A DNA stretch of 64,000 nt from an uncultured Eubacteriales bacterium. Lineage in GTDB: Bacteria; Bacillota; Clostridia; Lachnospirales; Cellulosilyticaceae. Positions within the stretch are counted from its first letter, which is position 1. Each line of letters starts with the position of its first letter. The DNA lies in contig URVM01000013.1 in the NCBI GenBank assembly GCA_900551325.1, positions 1 through 64,000 on the forward strand, in the 5' to 3' direction. Positions 27,548 to 37,507 of the stretch are shown here, piece by piece. The translations under genes were made by a program, and so were the position numbers. The notes below the pieces were generated by a model. It made no database searches. It had not been told where the DNA came from and worked only from the letters and a program-made list of their open reading frames with translations.

Positions 27548-28933
27548 ATGTTAACTAAGATAAGAAACAGGTTGTATGACCATACACAAATCAATAAAGA
27601 GACACTTTTGTTTAATAATAAAGCCTTAAAGTTACTGCTTATACCTATTATTATTGAACAAGTACTAAACTCTTTTATGGGGATGGCAGATACAATGATG
27701 GTAAGTAATGTAGGAAGTTCTGCTATATCAGCTGTATCATTAGTAGACTCTATTAATACATTAGTCATACAAGTATTTGCTGCTATGGCAGTAGGAGCTA
27801 CTATTATATGTTCTCAGTATTTAGGAAGAGGGGATGAAAAGAAGTGTAATGAAGCAGCAAGGCAAGTCTTTTTATCTATTTGTGCTATATCAGTGGTTCT
27901 TACTATTCTATTTATTGCTTTTAGAATACCACTGTTGGAGTTGATCTTTGGGAGAGTAGAAAAGGAAGTTATGGATAATGCACTGATATACTTTTTTATT
28001 ACTGTACTTTCATATCCATTTCTAGCTTTATTTAACGTAGGAGCAGCCTTTTACCGAGCGGGAGGGAACTCAAAGTTTCCTATGAAAGTATCTTTGTTTG
28101 CTAATGGAATGAATATAATAGGAAATACATTACTTATATTTGTCTTTAATATGGGTGTAACAGGGGCAGCCCTTTCAACTTTATTTTCTAGAGTACTTTC
28201 TACTTTTATTATTTTTTATTTTTTACATAAACCTAAACAACCTATTGTGCTCAATGAGTACTTTAAGATTAGGCCAGATTTTAAACTTATTGGTATGATT
28301 TTAGCTATTGGTGTACCAACAGGCATAGAAAATGGTATGTTCCAACTAGGTAAGCTCGCTATTCAATCTACAGTATCAGAACTTGGAACAATAGCTATTG
28401 CAGCTCAAGCTATGACTAATATTTTAGAAATGATAAATGGAATTGTAGCCATAGGTATAGGGATGGGACTTATGACAGTTGTAGGACAATGTATGGGAGC
28501 AGGTCGTAAGGAAGAAGCTAAGTATTATATTGTAAAGCTAACCATTTTAGCAGAGATAGGGCTTATTTTATCTTGTCTTTTTGTATTTGTGATGACAAAA
28601 CCAGTAACTTTACTAGCTGGTATGGAACCAGCTAGTGCTAAAATGTGCTTTGAAATGATTATAGCCATTACCCTTGTTAAGCCTTTAGTCTGGGTATTAT
28701 CCTTTATACCAGTGTATGGAATGCGAGCAGCAGGTGATGTAAAGTTTTCTATGACTGTGTCTACCCTTACCATGTGGTTATGTCGTGTAGCTTTAGCTAT
28801 TTATCTATGTAGAGTGTGGGGATTTGGTCCAATGGCGGTATGGATAGGTATGTTTGCAGACTGGACAATTCGTGCATTTATCTTTAGTGGTAGATTTTTA
28901 AGTGGTAAGTGGTGTGAAAAAAGTGTGGCATAA
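27548..28933 (+). CDS. MATE-family efflux transporter
   Basis: The 461-aa protein has twelve predicted membrane helices in two related halves, of standard MATE length. Typical segments include GMADTMMVSNVG near the N-terminus, ICSQYLGRGDEKKCNEAARQ after the second helix, and GQCMGAGRKEEAKYY in the second half. MATE proteins export cationic drugs or metabolites in exchange for Na+ or H+. The ATG follows GAAGGGGAG. The EFR1-type gene begins 42 nt later and may share the transcript. Confidence 0.93.
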   Translation: MLTKIRNRLYDHTQINKETLLFNNKALKLLLIPIIIEQVLNSFMGMADTMMVSNVGSSAISAVSLVDSINTLVIQVFAAMAVGATIICSQYLGRGDEKKCNEAARQVFLSICAISVVLTILFIAFRIPLLELIFGRVEKEVMDNALIYFFITVLSYPFLALFNVGAAFYRAGGNSKFPMKVSLFANGMNIIGNTLLIFVFNMGVTGAALSTLFSRVLSTFIIFYFLHKPKQPIVLNEYFKIRPDFKLIGMILAIGVPTGIENGMFQLGKLAIQSTVSELGTIAIAAQAMTNILEMINGIVAIGIGMGLMTVVGQCMGAGRKEEAKYYIVKLTILAEIGLILSCLFVFVMTKPVTLLAGMEPASAKMCFEMIIAITLVKPLVWVLSFIPVYGMRAAGDVKFSMTVSTLTMWLCRVALAIYLCRVWGFGPMAVWIGMFADWTIRAFIFSGRFLSGKWCEKSVA

Positions 28934-28975
28934 AGATGAAGATAATAAAAAATTAATTTAAGGAGAGGGATAAAT

Positions 28976-29719
28976 ATGATTTATTATTTTTCAGGTACAG
29001 GTAACTCTAAGTGGGTAGCAGAAGAACTAGGAAAGAAGTTAAATCTAGAAACTATGGATATTATAGATTTAAAAGACCAAAACCCTATTCAGATGAATGA
29101 TGAAGAACCAATAGGTTTTGTATTCCCTATTTATGCGTGGGCACCGCCTAAAGTTATGATGGATTTTATAAAGGGAATAAAGAATCATAAAAATAACTTT
29201 AAATTTATAGTTTGTACATGTGGAGAGGAAGTAGGTACAGCACTTAAAAAGGCAGTAAAGGAGTATGCTATTCATAGTTGTTATTCTATCATTATGCCAA
29301 ATAACTATATTCTTGGTATAGACATAGATACTGAAGAGGTTACTATAAAGAAAATTAAAAAAGCAAAAAAGCAAATAGAACATATTTCCCAAGAAATTTG
29401 TACCAAGAAGTCAGTATATGAAGTAGAGCAAGGAAGTTTTGGAGCTATAAAATCAAACTTAGTAGCACCTTTATTTCAAAAGTATGCTACATCTACTAAA
29501 CCTTTTTATGTAGAGGATACATGTATTGGATGTAGTATATGTGAGAAGGTTTGTCCTTTAAATACAATCAAGTTAGTAGATGGGAAGCCTGTTTGGAATA
29601 AAGAGTGTTTACAATGTTTAAGCTGTATTAATAGATGTCCAAAAGAAGCCATTCAGTATGGGAAGAAAACAAAGGGAAGAGGTAGATATTACTTTAAAGA
29701 AAGTTATAAAAATCTCTAG
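28976..29719 (+). CDS. EFR1-type flavodoxin-ferredoxin protein
   Basis: The 247-aa protein fuses an N-terminal flavodoxin-like domain (FMN phosphate loop SGTGNSKW at about residues 6-13) with a C-terminal bis-[4Fe-4S] ferredoxin domain: CIGCSICEKVCP and CLQCLSCINRCP, eight cysteines in the standard spacing. EFR1-family proteins are common in Clostridia and Bacteroidia and are thought to relay electrons between cofactors. An AGGAGAGG site precedes the ATG, and a strong terminator follows. Confidence 0.93.
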   Translation: MIYYFSGTGNSKWVAEELGKKLNLETMDIIDLKDQNPIQMNDEEPIGFVFPIYAWAPPKVMMDFIKGIKNHKNNFKFIVCTCGEEVGTALKKAVKEYAIHSCYSIIMPNNYILGIDIDTEEVTIKKIKKAKKQIEHISQEICTKKSVYEVEQGSFGAIKSNLVAPLFQKYATSTKPFYVEDTCIGCSICEKVCPLNTIKLVDGKPVWNKECLQCLSCINRCPKEAIQYGKKTKGRGRYYFKESYKNL

Positions 29720-29758
29720 AGAATGTTGTATGGCCAATACTGATTAGTCTTAATGGAT

Positions 29759-29806
29759 AAAAGAGGGGTAAAACTAAAATTTTGATTAGTTTTACCCCTC
29801 TTTTAT
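29759..29806. terminator. Bidirectional terminator between EFR1 and GGDEF-EAL genes
   Basis: A perfect 19-bp stem (29759-29777 with 29786-29804) has A and T flanks on both sides, between convergent genes. Confidence 0.93.
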
Positions 29807-29850
29807 ATATAAATCACTTATATGTTTTGGTAGATTATTTATGAACTTTG

Positions 29851-32163
29851 CTACAACTTGTTAGAATTATTTTGGTGGGTAGAAAGAAATTCTAATAACT
29901 CTTGTTCTGTTAGAGGCTTAGAAAAATAATATCCTTGAAAAAAGTTACATCCTATTTTTTTTAGTTTATTAAATTGGTCAATAGTTTCTACCCCTTCAAT
30001 AACAACTTTCATCTTTAATAGATTAGCTATTTTCTTAAGATAACCTATAAGTTCATAATCATCATTAGAAGCATTATCTAAAAAGAGTTTATCTATTTTT
30101 AATATATCTAAGTTATATTTCTTTAAATAGTTAAATGAGGCATAACCTGTACCAAAATCATCTAAAGCAATAGCAATACCTAAGGTTCTTAAATTATTAA
30201 TATTAGAAGCTACAATTTCACTATCATCTAAAAGAACAGACTCTGTAATTTCAAAGTAAATTTGCTTAGTATTTATAGTATAGTTATCTAAAATTCCTTT
30301 AGTTTTAGTAATAAAATCAGGTTCTAGCAATTGAATAGGAGAAACATTAATTCCTATTGAAATATCTAGGTGCTGATACTGTATAAATTTACACACTTCT
30401 TCAATAATCCAATAGCCTATAGGAATAATAGTTCTGGTTTCTTCAGCATAATGAATAAAGTTTGTTGGTGGAATATTTCCTAAAACTTTATTATGAAATC
30501 TTAAGAGAGCCTCAGCTTTAACAACACATTGATTTGCATCAAAAATAGGTTGATAATTTATAATTAATTCATTATTTTTAATGGCAAATTTAAGTTCATG
30601 TTTAAGTGTTTCTATGTACATCATTTCTCTATAAATATCTTGGTTAAAGAAAAGCAACTTATAGGGATGAGGATCACTTTTACTTGTATACATCATAAAA
30701 TCACTTTTATTAATCAAATCTTCAATATCTAAACCATCTCTAGGATAGACAGCAACTCCTGTTGAAAACTCAATAGGTATTTTTATATTTTCTTGAAGCA
30801 AAATAGGTTTTATAAAGAGTGGTACAACTTCATTTTCATAAAATCTAATGAAATCCTCATCACTTATAAAATCTTTGTAAATAATAATAAATTCATCTCC
30901 TGAGTAACGAATGAGTACACCTTTGTCTCCTAAAGCTTGTTGAAGAATTTTACTAAAGGTAATTAGAAATAGATCGCCAACAGAATGGCCGTATATATCA
31001 TTTACTTTTTTAAACTTATTTAAGTCAATAAAAGCTAGTGCAAAAGACTGTTGCTTTTGGATTAATTCTTTGCAAATATGCATCATTTTTTTTCTATTAG
31101 GCATACCAGTTAATGCATCATGATAAATAAGCGATTGAACTTTATTATCAAAGGATTTACCAATTGTTGCAGATATTACTTTAAGCTGTTCAATCTCATC
31201 CATAGAACTTAAAGATGTCTCATCCTTGTCATCAAGTGTATCTAGTAAATGTTTAAGTTTATCAATAGAGACAGATGCAGGCTTAAAAAAGGTTATTCGA
31301 ATGCTAATAATTAGACTAATAGATATGAGTAAGCCTACAATAAACACTACAATTTGAGTGTAAATAAGAATAGGCTTTATCATATAATGATTTTTAATAG
31401 AAGCTTTATTAAATGATAGTAAAATACCATTCTCATTAGATAATATATTGTAAGCATATTTAATATAATTTTCAGTGGAACTTTTATTTGTGTTTAAAAC
31501 ATCATTGATTTGTTCATGGGGAAGAAGAAAGGCCTCAAGTGTACCTACATGAAAACTTGCTTCTATACTTTCTACTAAATCATCAACATAAATGTCTAAA
31601 ATAGCAGCACCTAATAGTTCTTTCCCATTTGGTGTATAAATAAAAGAGATCATTGCAATAGTATCTTTATTAGTAGTAAGGTCCTTATGAATATCTGTAA
31701 TAATAATAGGCTGCTGATTATCTAGATATGCCTTTTTATACCAGGGACGATCTTTTAGTATGAAATTTTCATAAATATGCCCTTTAGAAAATAAATAGTT
31801 ACCAGATAAACTAACAATATTTACTGTATCGATATAAGGTGAAGACTCTAAATACTGTTCATAAAGGTTAATTTGATCCATTAGTGTATTTTTTTCGTTA
31901 TTATCTAATTGATCAAAGGATCTATTATTATTTAGTATATGAATAATCTTTTGATTGGAAGAAATCTTTTCAATTGTAGATCGTAAAATAGCTATATCTT
32001 TAGTTAGCTCTGTAGTCACTTGGTTATAGTGAACTTCGGCAGTTAATTGGATCACCTTATCTAAAATAACATTAATAAGTCCTAAATAGGATGAGATAAA
32101 AATAATCATTAAAACAAATGATATAAAAGCTAGTTTTTTGTTTATTTGAAATACGTGTTTCAC
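29851..32163 (-). CDS. Cache-GGDEF-EAL cyclic-di-GMP turnover protein
   Basis: The 770-aa protein has a signal-anchor helix (about 11-33), an extracytoplasmic sensor of double-Cache type (about 40-250), a second helix (about 265-290), a GGDEF domain and an EAL domain. The GGDEF signature is SGDEF, a variant often still active. The EAL domain shows EALLRFH, DDFGTGYASF and VEGVET, so the phosphodiesterase residues look intact. It probably makes and/or breaks c-di-GMP in response to an external small molecule. The start is GTG with CGGAGG 6-7 nt upstream. It is divergent from the ABC importer operon. Confidence 0.93.
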   Translation of the reverse strand: MKHVFQINKKLAFISFVLMIIFISSYLGLINVILDKVIQLTAEVHYNQVTTELTKDIAILRSTIEKISSNQKIIHILNNNRSFDQLDNNEKNTLMDQINLYEQYLESSPYIDTVNIVSLSGNYLFSKGHIYENFILKDRPWYKKAYLDNQQPIIITDIHKDLTTNKDTIAMISFIYTPNGKELLGAAILDIYVDDLVESIEASFHVGTLEAFLLPHEQINDVLNTNKSSTENYIKYAYNILSNENGILLSFNKASIKNHYMIKPILIYTQIVVFIVGLLISISLIISIRITFFKPASVSIDKLKHLLDTLDDKDETSLSSMDEIEQLKVISATIGKSFDNKVQSLIYHDALTGMPNRKKMMHICKELIQKQQSFALAFIDLNKFKKVNDIYGHSVGDLFLITFSKILQQALGDKGVLIRYSGDEFIIIYKDFISDEDFIRFYENEVVPLFIKPILLQENIKIPIEFSTGVAVYPRDGLDIEDLINKSDFMMYTSKSDPHPYKLLFFNQDIYREMMYIETLKHELKFAIKNNELIINYQPIFDANQCVVKAEALLRFHNKVLGNIPPTNFIHYAEETRTIIPIGYWIIEEVCKFIQYQHLDISIGINVSPIQLLEPDFITKTKGILDNYTINTKQIYFEITESVLLDDSEIVASNINNLRTLGIAIALDDFGTGYASFNYLKKYNLDILKIDKLFLDNASNDDYELIGYLKKIANLLKMKVVIEGVETIDQFNKLKKIGCNFFQGYYFSKPLTEQELLEFLSTHQNNSNKL

Positions 32164-32389
32164 ATATAGCCTCCGAAATAAATAAATGTTGTAAACAAAC
32201 TTTTTAAACTATGTCAATTATTATACCATAAAAGCAATAGATAACAATTCTTACATAAATATAAAAAAAAGGGAAAAATAGGTAGAAAAAATAAATAGAA
32301 ATAATATATAAATAAAATAAGAAGATAATATTTAAGAAGCTCTATATTTTTAAGCAAGATAAACATACTAAATACAGGATTACCTTAAA

Positions 32390-32418
32390 TTGACAGTAAA
32401 TAGAAAAATTTATATAAT
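32390..32418 (+). promoter_or_regulatory. Consensus sigma-A promoter of the ABC importer operon
   Basis: TTGACA (32390-32395) and TATAAT (32413-32418) are separated by exactly 17 nt, a perfect match to the vegetative promoter consensus. The leader to the TTG start at 32447 is only about 20 nt and holds the AGGAGGTGAT ribosome site. No operator is obvious, suggesting strong or post-initiation-controlled expression. Confidence 0.88.
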
Positions 32419-32446
32419 TCTATAGGAAATTAAAGGAGGTGATAGG

Positions 32447-33517
32447 TTGGAAGAGATTATATTTAAGGATGTTTCAAAACAATATGAAGGTAGTCATACC
32501 TATGCTTTAAAAGATTTTAATTTAGCACTTCAAGCTGGTGAACTTATTGTTATAGTAGGGCCAAGTGGGAGTGGAAAATCCACTTTGCTAGAACTTATTT
32601 GTGGTTTTGAGTCTTTAACCGAAGGAGATATAAGGATAGATGGTACTTCCATTATTGACAAACTCCCTAAAGACAGGGATGTAGCTATGGTTTTTCAAAA
32701 CTATGCTTTACTACCCCATTTGACTGTATATGAGAATATAGCTTTTGGAATGAAAATTAGAAAGGCATCAAAAGCTTATATAAAGGAAAAGGTAGAATGG
32801 GCGGCTAAGCTATTAGAACTTGAACCTTATCTAAAAGTTACGCCGAAGAAACTTTCAGGTGGACAAAGGCAAAGAGTAGCACTTGCTCGTGCTATGGTGA
32901 GAGAACCTAAGCTTTTTTTAATGGACGAGCCTCTTTCTAACTTAGATGCTAAGTTAAGAGATACTATGGTACATGAGATACAAGAGCTGCAAAGGGCTCT
33001 AGGCATTACAATGATGTATGTTACTCATGATCAAGTAGAAGCAATGACGTTAGCAGATCGTATGGTTATTTTAAATAGCGGAGAGATTCAGCAAGTAGGT
33101 ACACCATTTGAAATCTATCACCAACCAGCAAATCTTTTTGTAGCTAGGTTCATAGGTAGGCCAACTATTAATTTATTTACATGTAAATATACAAAATTAG
33201 GCATACTAATAGAAGAAGATTTGCTTATTCCTATTCAAGAAGAAGCTTTAAAAGAAGAGGAAAACTACACATTAGGTATTAGAAGTGAGCATGTAAAATG
33301 TGTTTTAGAAGATGAACATTTACAAGTACCTATACAAAAAGTAGAGTATTTAGGCAGTGAAACCTTACTTTACTTTAATTATAAAAAGTGTAGTTTTGTA
33401 GCAAAGGATTATAGTAATAGATTATTTAAGGTAGGTGATCTAGTTAAAATTAGATTTGACCTAGAATATGCTCATTATTTCGATCCCCAAACAACGGACA
33501 ATATAAGGAGACATTAA
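32447..33517 (+). CDS. Sugar-type ABC transporter ATP-binding protein (MsmK/UgpC-like)
   Basis: This cytoplasmic ATPase subunit (356 aa) of an importer has Walker A GPSGSGKS (about 38-45), signature LSGGQRQRVALARAM, Walker B LFLMDEP, D-loop and H-loop VTHDQVEAM. A C-terminal TOBE-like domain (about 240-356) is of the type found in carbohydrate (CUT1), spermidine and iron importers. Start is TTG behind a full AGGAGGTGAT. It is unusual in being the first gene of its operon, ahead of the binding protein and permeases. Confidence 0.93.
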   Translation: MEEIIFKDVSKQYEGSHTYALKDFNLALQAGELIVIVGPSGSGKSTLLELICGFESLTEGDIRIDGTSIIDKLPKDRDVAMVFQNYALLPHLTVYENIAFGMKIRKASKAYIKEKVEWAAKLLELEPYLKVTPKKLSGGQRQRVALARAMVREPKLFLMDEPLSNLDAKLRDTMVHEIQELQRALGITMMYVTHDQVEAMTLADRMVILNSGEIQQVGTPFEIYHQPANLFVARFIGRPTINLFTCKYTKLGILIEEDLLIPIQEEALKEEENYTLGIRSEHVKCVLEDEHLQVPIQKVEYLGSETLLYFNYKKCSFVAKDYSNRLFKVGDLVKIRFDLEYAHYFDPQTTDNIRRH

Positions 33518-33518
33518 A

Positions 33519-34811
33519 ATGAAAAAATGGATTGCAGTATCATGTCTTATACCAGTGGTACTTACAGGTTGTACAAATGGTACAAATACACCACAAAATG
33601 AACAAAATATAGCAGAAGAAAATAATATTGGTGGAACTATAAAAGTAGTTACTTCTCGTACAGATGCAGAGGCACTTTTTGCAGATATAGAAGAAGAATT
33701 TAAATCCCTTTATCCAAATGTAACAGATATTATTTGGGAATCATCTGCGGACTATGATAACTATATTACAACACGTATGAATACAACAGACTATGGAGAT
33801 GTACTTTTTGTTCCTTTTAGTATGTCAGCTGAACCTGAAATGTATCCAAACTTCTTTGAACCACTTGGTACAGTGGAAGAACTAAGTAAAGCATACTTAG
33901 ATGTAACAGAAGCAGATTACGAAGGGATTGCTTATGGTCTTCCTACAGCTGTTAATACTCTTGGTATTATTTATAACAAAGATGTTTTTGAAGCAGCAGG
34001 CATTACACAGTTCCCAACTACAATAGATGGGCTTTTAGAAGCATGTAAACAAATTAAAGAAAAAACAGATGCAATACCTTTCTTTACAAATTATGATAGA
34101 GGTCTTGGTACATGGGGTGGAACCCTTTCATCATTTGGTGGTGAGATGTACAAGAGTGATATGCTTGAGGCAGGTACAGCTTTTAAAGAAGGCCAACCTA
34201 TTAGACAAATTATGGACCTTTTCCATGCTTTAACAACAAATGGTTATACAGAAGCCGACCCTGTAACAGTTGACTTTGCACAAGGTAAGCAAATGTTAGC
34301 AGAAGGCAAGATTGCAATGATGATGAAAGGTTCTCAAGATGCTAAAGCCATTCGTGAGCTTGTGCCAGAAAGTAATATAGAAATGGCACCTATTCCAGTT
34401 ATGGTAGATGGCAAAACTAGTCTTGCTCTAGGTGCACCAGAAGTAGTAGGGATTAATGTAAATAGCCAAAATAAAGCAACAGCTCGTGCTTTCTTAGACT
34501 TTTTAGTATCAGCTAAGAGTAACTATGCAGATGATTTAGGTGGTATGTCTCCAGCGAAGGCAGACTTTACAGAGGAAGAAAAAGAACTTATGGCCAATAA
34601 TAATGTGGTATTAACAGCACCACAAACACCTGCTGAAGTAGAAACACTTTATGGTAAAATCGCAAATGAAGTAGGTGTTGGAAGACTTACAGATGTTTTA
34701 CAACAAGTAATCAACATGGGGCTTTATCCAGACCAATACGAAAGCTATGAAGACTATGTAACTAGTCTTGAAGCAAAATGGGAAAAAGCCGTAAATGAAT
34801 ATGCTAAGTAA
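33519..34811 (+). CDS. ABC transporter extracellular solute-binding lipoprotein
   Basis: The 430-aa protein has a lipoprotein signal with lipobox LTGC (Cys at about residue 18), a short Asn/Thr/Glu-rich linker, then a family 1 solute-binding fold (IKVVTSRTDAEALFADIEEEF, YGLPTAVNTLGIIYNKDVFEAAGI). Such proteins capture oligosaccharides at the cell surface for CUT1 importers. The start lies 1 nt after the stop of the ATPase gene, and its 3' end overlaps the next permease gene by 17 nt, so the genes are tightly coupled. Ligand unknown. Confidence 0.93.
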   Translation: MKKWIAVSCLIPVVLTGCTNGTNTPQNEQNIAEENNIGGTIKVVTSRTDAEALFADIEEEFKSLYPNVTDIIWESSADYDNYITTRMNTTDYGDVLFVPFSMSAEPEMYPNFFEPLGTVEELSKAYLDVTEADYEGIAYGLPTAVNTLGIIYNKDVFEAAGITQFPTTIDGLLEACKQIKEKTDAIPFFTNYDRGLGTWGGTLSSFGGEMYKSDMLEAGTAFKEGQPIRQIMDLFHALTTNGYTEADPVTVDFAQGKQMLAEGKIAMMMKGSQDAKAIRELVPESNIEMAPIPVMVDGKTSLALGAPEVVGINVNSQNKATARAFLDFLVSAKSNYADDLGGMSPAKADFTEEEKELMANNNVVLTAPQTPAEVETLYGKIANEVGVGRLTDVLQQVINMGLYPDQYESYEDYVTSLEAKWEKAVNEYAK

Positions 34812-35688
34812 TAAAACTAAAAAAGAAAGGCAGCTTATTAGCTACTTTCTTTTTTGTCCTTTACTTTTACTTTTTACTTTTGGACTATACCCTATTTGTG
34901 CATTAATAGAGTATAGTTTTACTTCTTGGAATGGTTTATCACCGACAAAGGATTATGTAGGTCTTTCTAATTATATAAAAATCTTTACAGACCCTACTTA
35001 TATTAAAGTTTTTCTAAATAGCGTTATTTACTTTGTATCTGGGATTATACAAATTATTATAGCTTTATTCTTTGCTATTATGTTATCAGGAAAGGTAAGG
35101 GGGAAAAATTTCTTTAAAGCAACTTTTGTATTTCCTTGCCTTATAAGTGGAATGGCTGTGGCCATGCTTTTTAAAGTATTTTTTACCCCTGGGGGAAGCT
35201 TCGATAGTCTTCTTACATTCTTAGGTTTAGAAGATCATATACGTTACTGGTTAGGAGATCCTAGAATAGTCAACACTACCCTAGGTGCCATATCTATTTG
35301 GAAGAATACAGGTAAAAGCTTTATTCTCTACTTTGGTGCAATTTCATGCGTACCTTTAGAACATTATAGATTGGCAGAGATAGAAGGTGCGAGTAGCTGG
35401 CAGAAGATAAGATATATTATTTTACCGGGTATACAAATTGTCCTTAAAATAAATTTTATGCTACTAACTATAGGTGCTCTATCCGCCTTTGAGTTACCAC
35501 TTATCTTAACTAATGGGGCAAATGGAACGACTACATTCCTACTACAAACAATGAAAGCAGCTTTTGAGAAAAAGCAATATGGTATGGCAGCTAGTATGGC
35601 AGTCATTGTAAGCTTGGTTATTATAACCATTACAACCATTCAAAATAAATGGCATAAGGGAGAAGAAGATGATGAAGACATGGCTTAA
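34795..35688 (+). CDS. ABC transporter permease, MalF/UgpA-like
   Basis: The 297-aa protein has six predicted membrane helices and the importer permease signature with the EAA loop (LAEIEGASSWQKIRYIILPGI). The N-terminal region (FCPLLLLFTFGLYPICALIEYSF) is typical of the MalF/UgpA side of CUT1 transporters. It overlaps the binding-protein gene at its start and the second permease at its end. The ATG at 34801 is an alternative start two codons on. Confidence 0.92.
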   Translation: MNMLSNKTKKERQLISYFLFCPLLLLFTFGLYPICALIEYSFTSWNGLSPTKDYVGLSNYIKIFTDPTYIKVFLNSVIYFVSGIIQIIIALFFAIMLSGKVRGKNFFKATFVFPCLISGMAVAMLFKVFFTPGGSFDSLLTFLGLEDHIRYWLGDPRIVNTTLGAISIWKNTGKSFILYFGAISCVPLEHYRLAEIEGASSWQKIRYIILPGIQIVLKINFMLLTIGALSAFELPLILTNGANGTTTFLLQTMKAAFEKKQYGMAASMAVIVSLVIITITTIQNKWHKGEEDDEDMA

Positions 35689-36496
35689 AAATATATTCAA
35701 ATATAGTTGTTTGCTTCTTTGGAGCTTTATTATCTTTTTCCCACTTATTACTTTGTTCTTTGGAAGTTTTAAAACTTATAATGAGTTTATTAATACATCG
35801 GGTATAACCCTTCCTGAAAGCTTTTTAAACTGGGATAACTATATACGAGCATTTAAGGAAGGAAAGATGCTCATAGGCTTTACAAATACTTTTATACTTA
35901 TGTTATTTGGAGTAGGTGGAAGTGTTGTTATTGGTTCCATGGTAGCCTATGTTATCCATCGTTTTAATTTTAAATTTAAAAAACTTATTTTATTTAGCTA
36001 CTTACTTGTATCTATTGTACCTCTAGAGATTTCTCAAGTTGGAACCTTCAAGCTTATACATAAGATGGGGCTATATAATACTTTACTTGCACCTATCTTA
36101 ATTTATTTAGGTGCTGATGTACTTATGGTTTATATTTACTTGCAAGCACTTGGGAAAATCCCTAAAGAAATTGATAGGGCAGCTTTACTTGAAGGGGCTT
36201 CCTACGGACAAATTTATAGGCGAGTCATTTTTCCACTTTTAAAACCAGCTACAGCCACAGTGGTGCTACTAAAAATGATAGCTATTTACAATGATTTTTA
36301 TATACCTTATCTATATATGCCAGGAGAGACTTTAAATACGGTTTCTACAACGATTTATCGTTTCGTAGGACCTAATCAAACCCAGTGGCATGTGATTAGT
36401 GCAGCCATTATTATAAGTATGATTCCTATGCTCATCTTATTTTTGGCACTACAAAAATATATTTATCAAGGTATTACAGCAGGGAGTATGAAATGA
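35669..36496 (+). CDS. ABC transporter permease, MalG/UgpE-like
   Basis: The 275-aa protein has six predicted membrane helices and the EAA loop DRAALLEGASYGQIYRRVIFP. It pairs with the preceding permease to form the channel. The start overlaps the first permease by 20 nt, with GGGAGAAGAAG upstream. Its TGA overlaps the ATG of the UbiA-family gene, so the prenyltransferase is translated as part of the transporter operon. Confidence 0.92.
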   Translation: MMKTWLKNIFKYSCLLLWSFIIFFPLITLFFGSFKTYNEFINTSGITLPESFLNWDNYIRAFKEGKMLIGFTNTFILMLFGVGGSVVIGSMVAYVIHRFNFKFKKLILFSYLLVSIVPLEISQVGTFKLIHKMGLYNTLLAPILIYLGADVLMVYIYLQALGKIPKEIDRAALLEGASYGQIYRRVIFPLLKPATATVVLLKMIAIYNDFYIPYLYMPGETLNTVSTTIYRFVGPNQTQWHVISAAIIISMIPMLILFLALQKYIYQGITAGSMK

Positions 36497-37422
36497 TAGG
36501 ACAATTTTTAAAACGTGCTTATACGGTGATGGAAGTTAGAACAGGTTTTGCCACAGGCTTACCTATTTTAAGTGGTGGACTTTATGGCGCTTATTTAAGT
36601 GGTCATCTAAGATTTTGGCCCTTAGTATTTTTCTTTATAAGTGGTTTCAGTTTCAATATAGTAGCTAATGTAGCGAATGAAATAAGAGCTTATTTAAAAA
36701 GGGAAGAAGATGAGGAGACTTTTACCTGGCATAAGGGAAGTGAAGGACTAGTACGAGGTGAAGCTACGCTAAAAGATGCTTTACTTGTTTTAGCAGGCTT
36801 TCTCTTATTAGGTGGAGGAAGTGGTTTAGTCGTTGTAATCCTTACAAAAAGTTTATTCATATTAGGTATGGGGCTACTAGGTGGACTAGCTGCCTTAACC
36901 TATTCATTAGGTCCTAAGCCTTATATTATTTATCCTGTTGGAGAGCTAGTATCAGGCCTACTAGTTGGTGGATTAAGTAGTTTTCTATCTACATGTATAC
37001 AAGTAGGGGCAGTAAGCTTAGAAACTTTTCTCTATGCAAGCGTACCACTTATTACAACTATCTTTTTAATGTCAACAAACAATACATCAGACTATGAAAA
37101 GGATAAAGGTTCGAGAACGACTCTACCTCATGTTATAGGATTTAGAAATTCTATTAAAATTATTATTCCAGAAGGAATTATTATGATAGTATGCTGGTCC
37201 TTACTCTATTTTATAGGAGGGATTACATGGTGGATGTGGTTTAGTGGACTTGTCATTTTCTATGAGTTTGGATATAGACGTTGGTATAAAGACTATTATA
37301 AAATTCAAGAAGTTTATCCAGCTATGGGAAAAGAGTGGGGGCCAAGGCCACTTCTTCTCATTTACAGCTTTCACATTATTATGAGTCTAGAATTTATATT
37401 AGGATTTTTCCTAAAGAGATAG
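36493..37422 (+). CDS. UbiA-family prenyltransferase (MenA-like)
   Basis: The 309-aa membrane protein has about nine hydrophobic segments. The second Asp-rich motif is clear (NNTSDYEKDKGSRTTLP, as in MenA). The first motif is degenerate: NVANEIRAYLKREED in place of the usual N-D-x-x-D. MenA-type enzymes attach a polyprenyl chain to 1,4-dihydroxy-2-naphthoate; other family members prenylate different acceptors. No other quinone genes are present, and its translational coupling (ATGA) to a sugar-type ABC permease is unusual. The substrate is therefore open. Confidence 0.83.
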   Translation: MIGQFLKRAYTVMEVRTGFATGLPILSGGLYGAYLSGHLRFWPLVFFFISGFSFNIVANVANEIRAYLKREEDEETFTWHKGSEGLVRGEATLKDALLVLAGFLLLGGGSGLVVVILTKSLFILGMGLLGGLAALTYSLGPKPYIIYPVGELVSGLLVGGLSSFLSTCIQVGAVSLETFLYASVPLITTIFLMSTNNTSDYEKDKGSRTTLPHVIGFRNSIKIIIPEGIIMIVCWSLLYFIGGITWWMWFSGLVIFYEFGYRRWYKDYYKIQEVYPAMGKEWGPRPLLLIYSFHIIMSLEFILGFFLKR

Positions 37423-37507
37423 AGTAAAAATATAAAGATAAAATTCAAAAATAAAGTACAAAAATAAATTATATAGATTAAGTATAAAGGGAAAGGAAGG
37501 ATAAGTC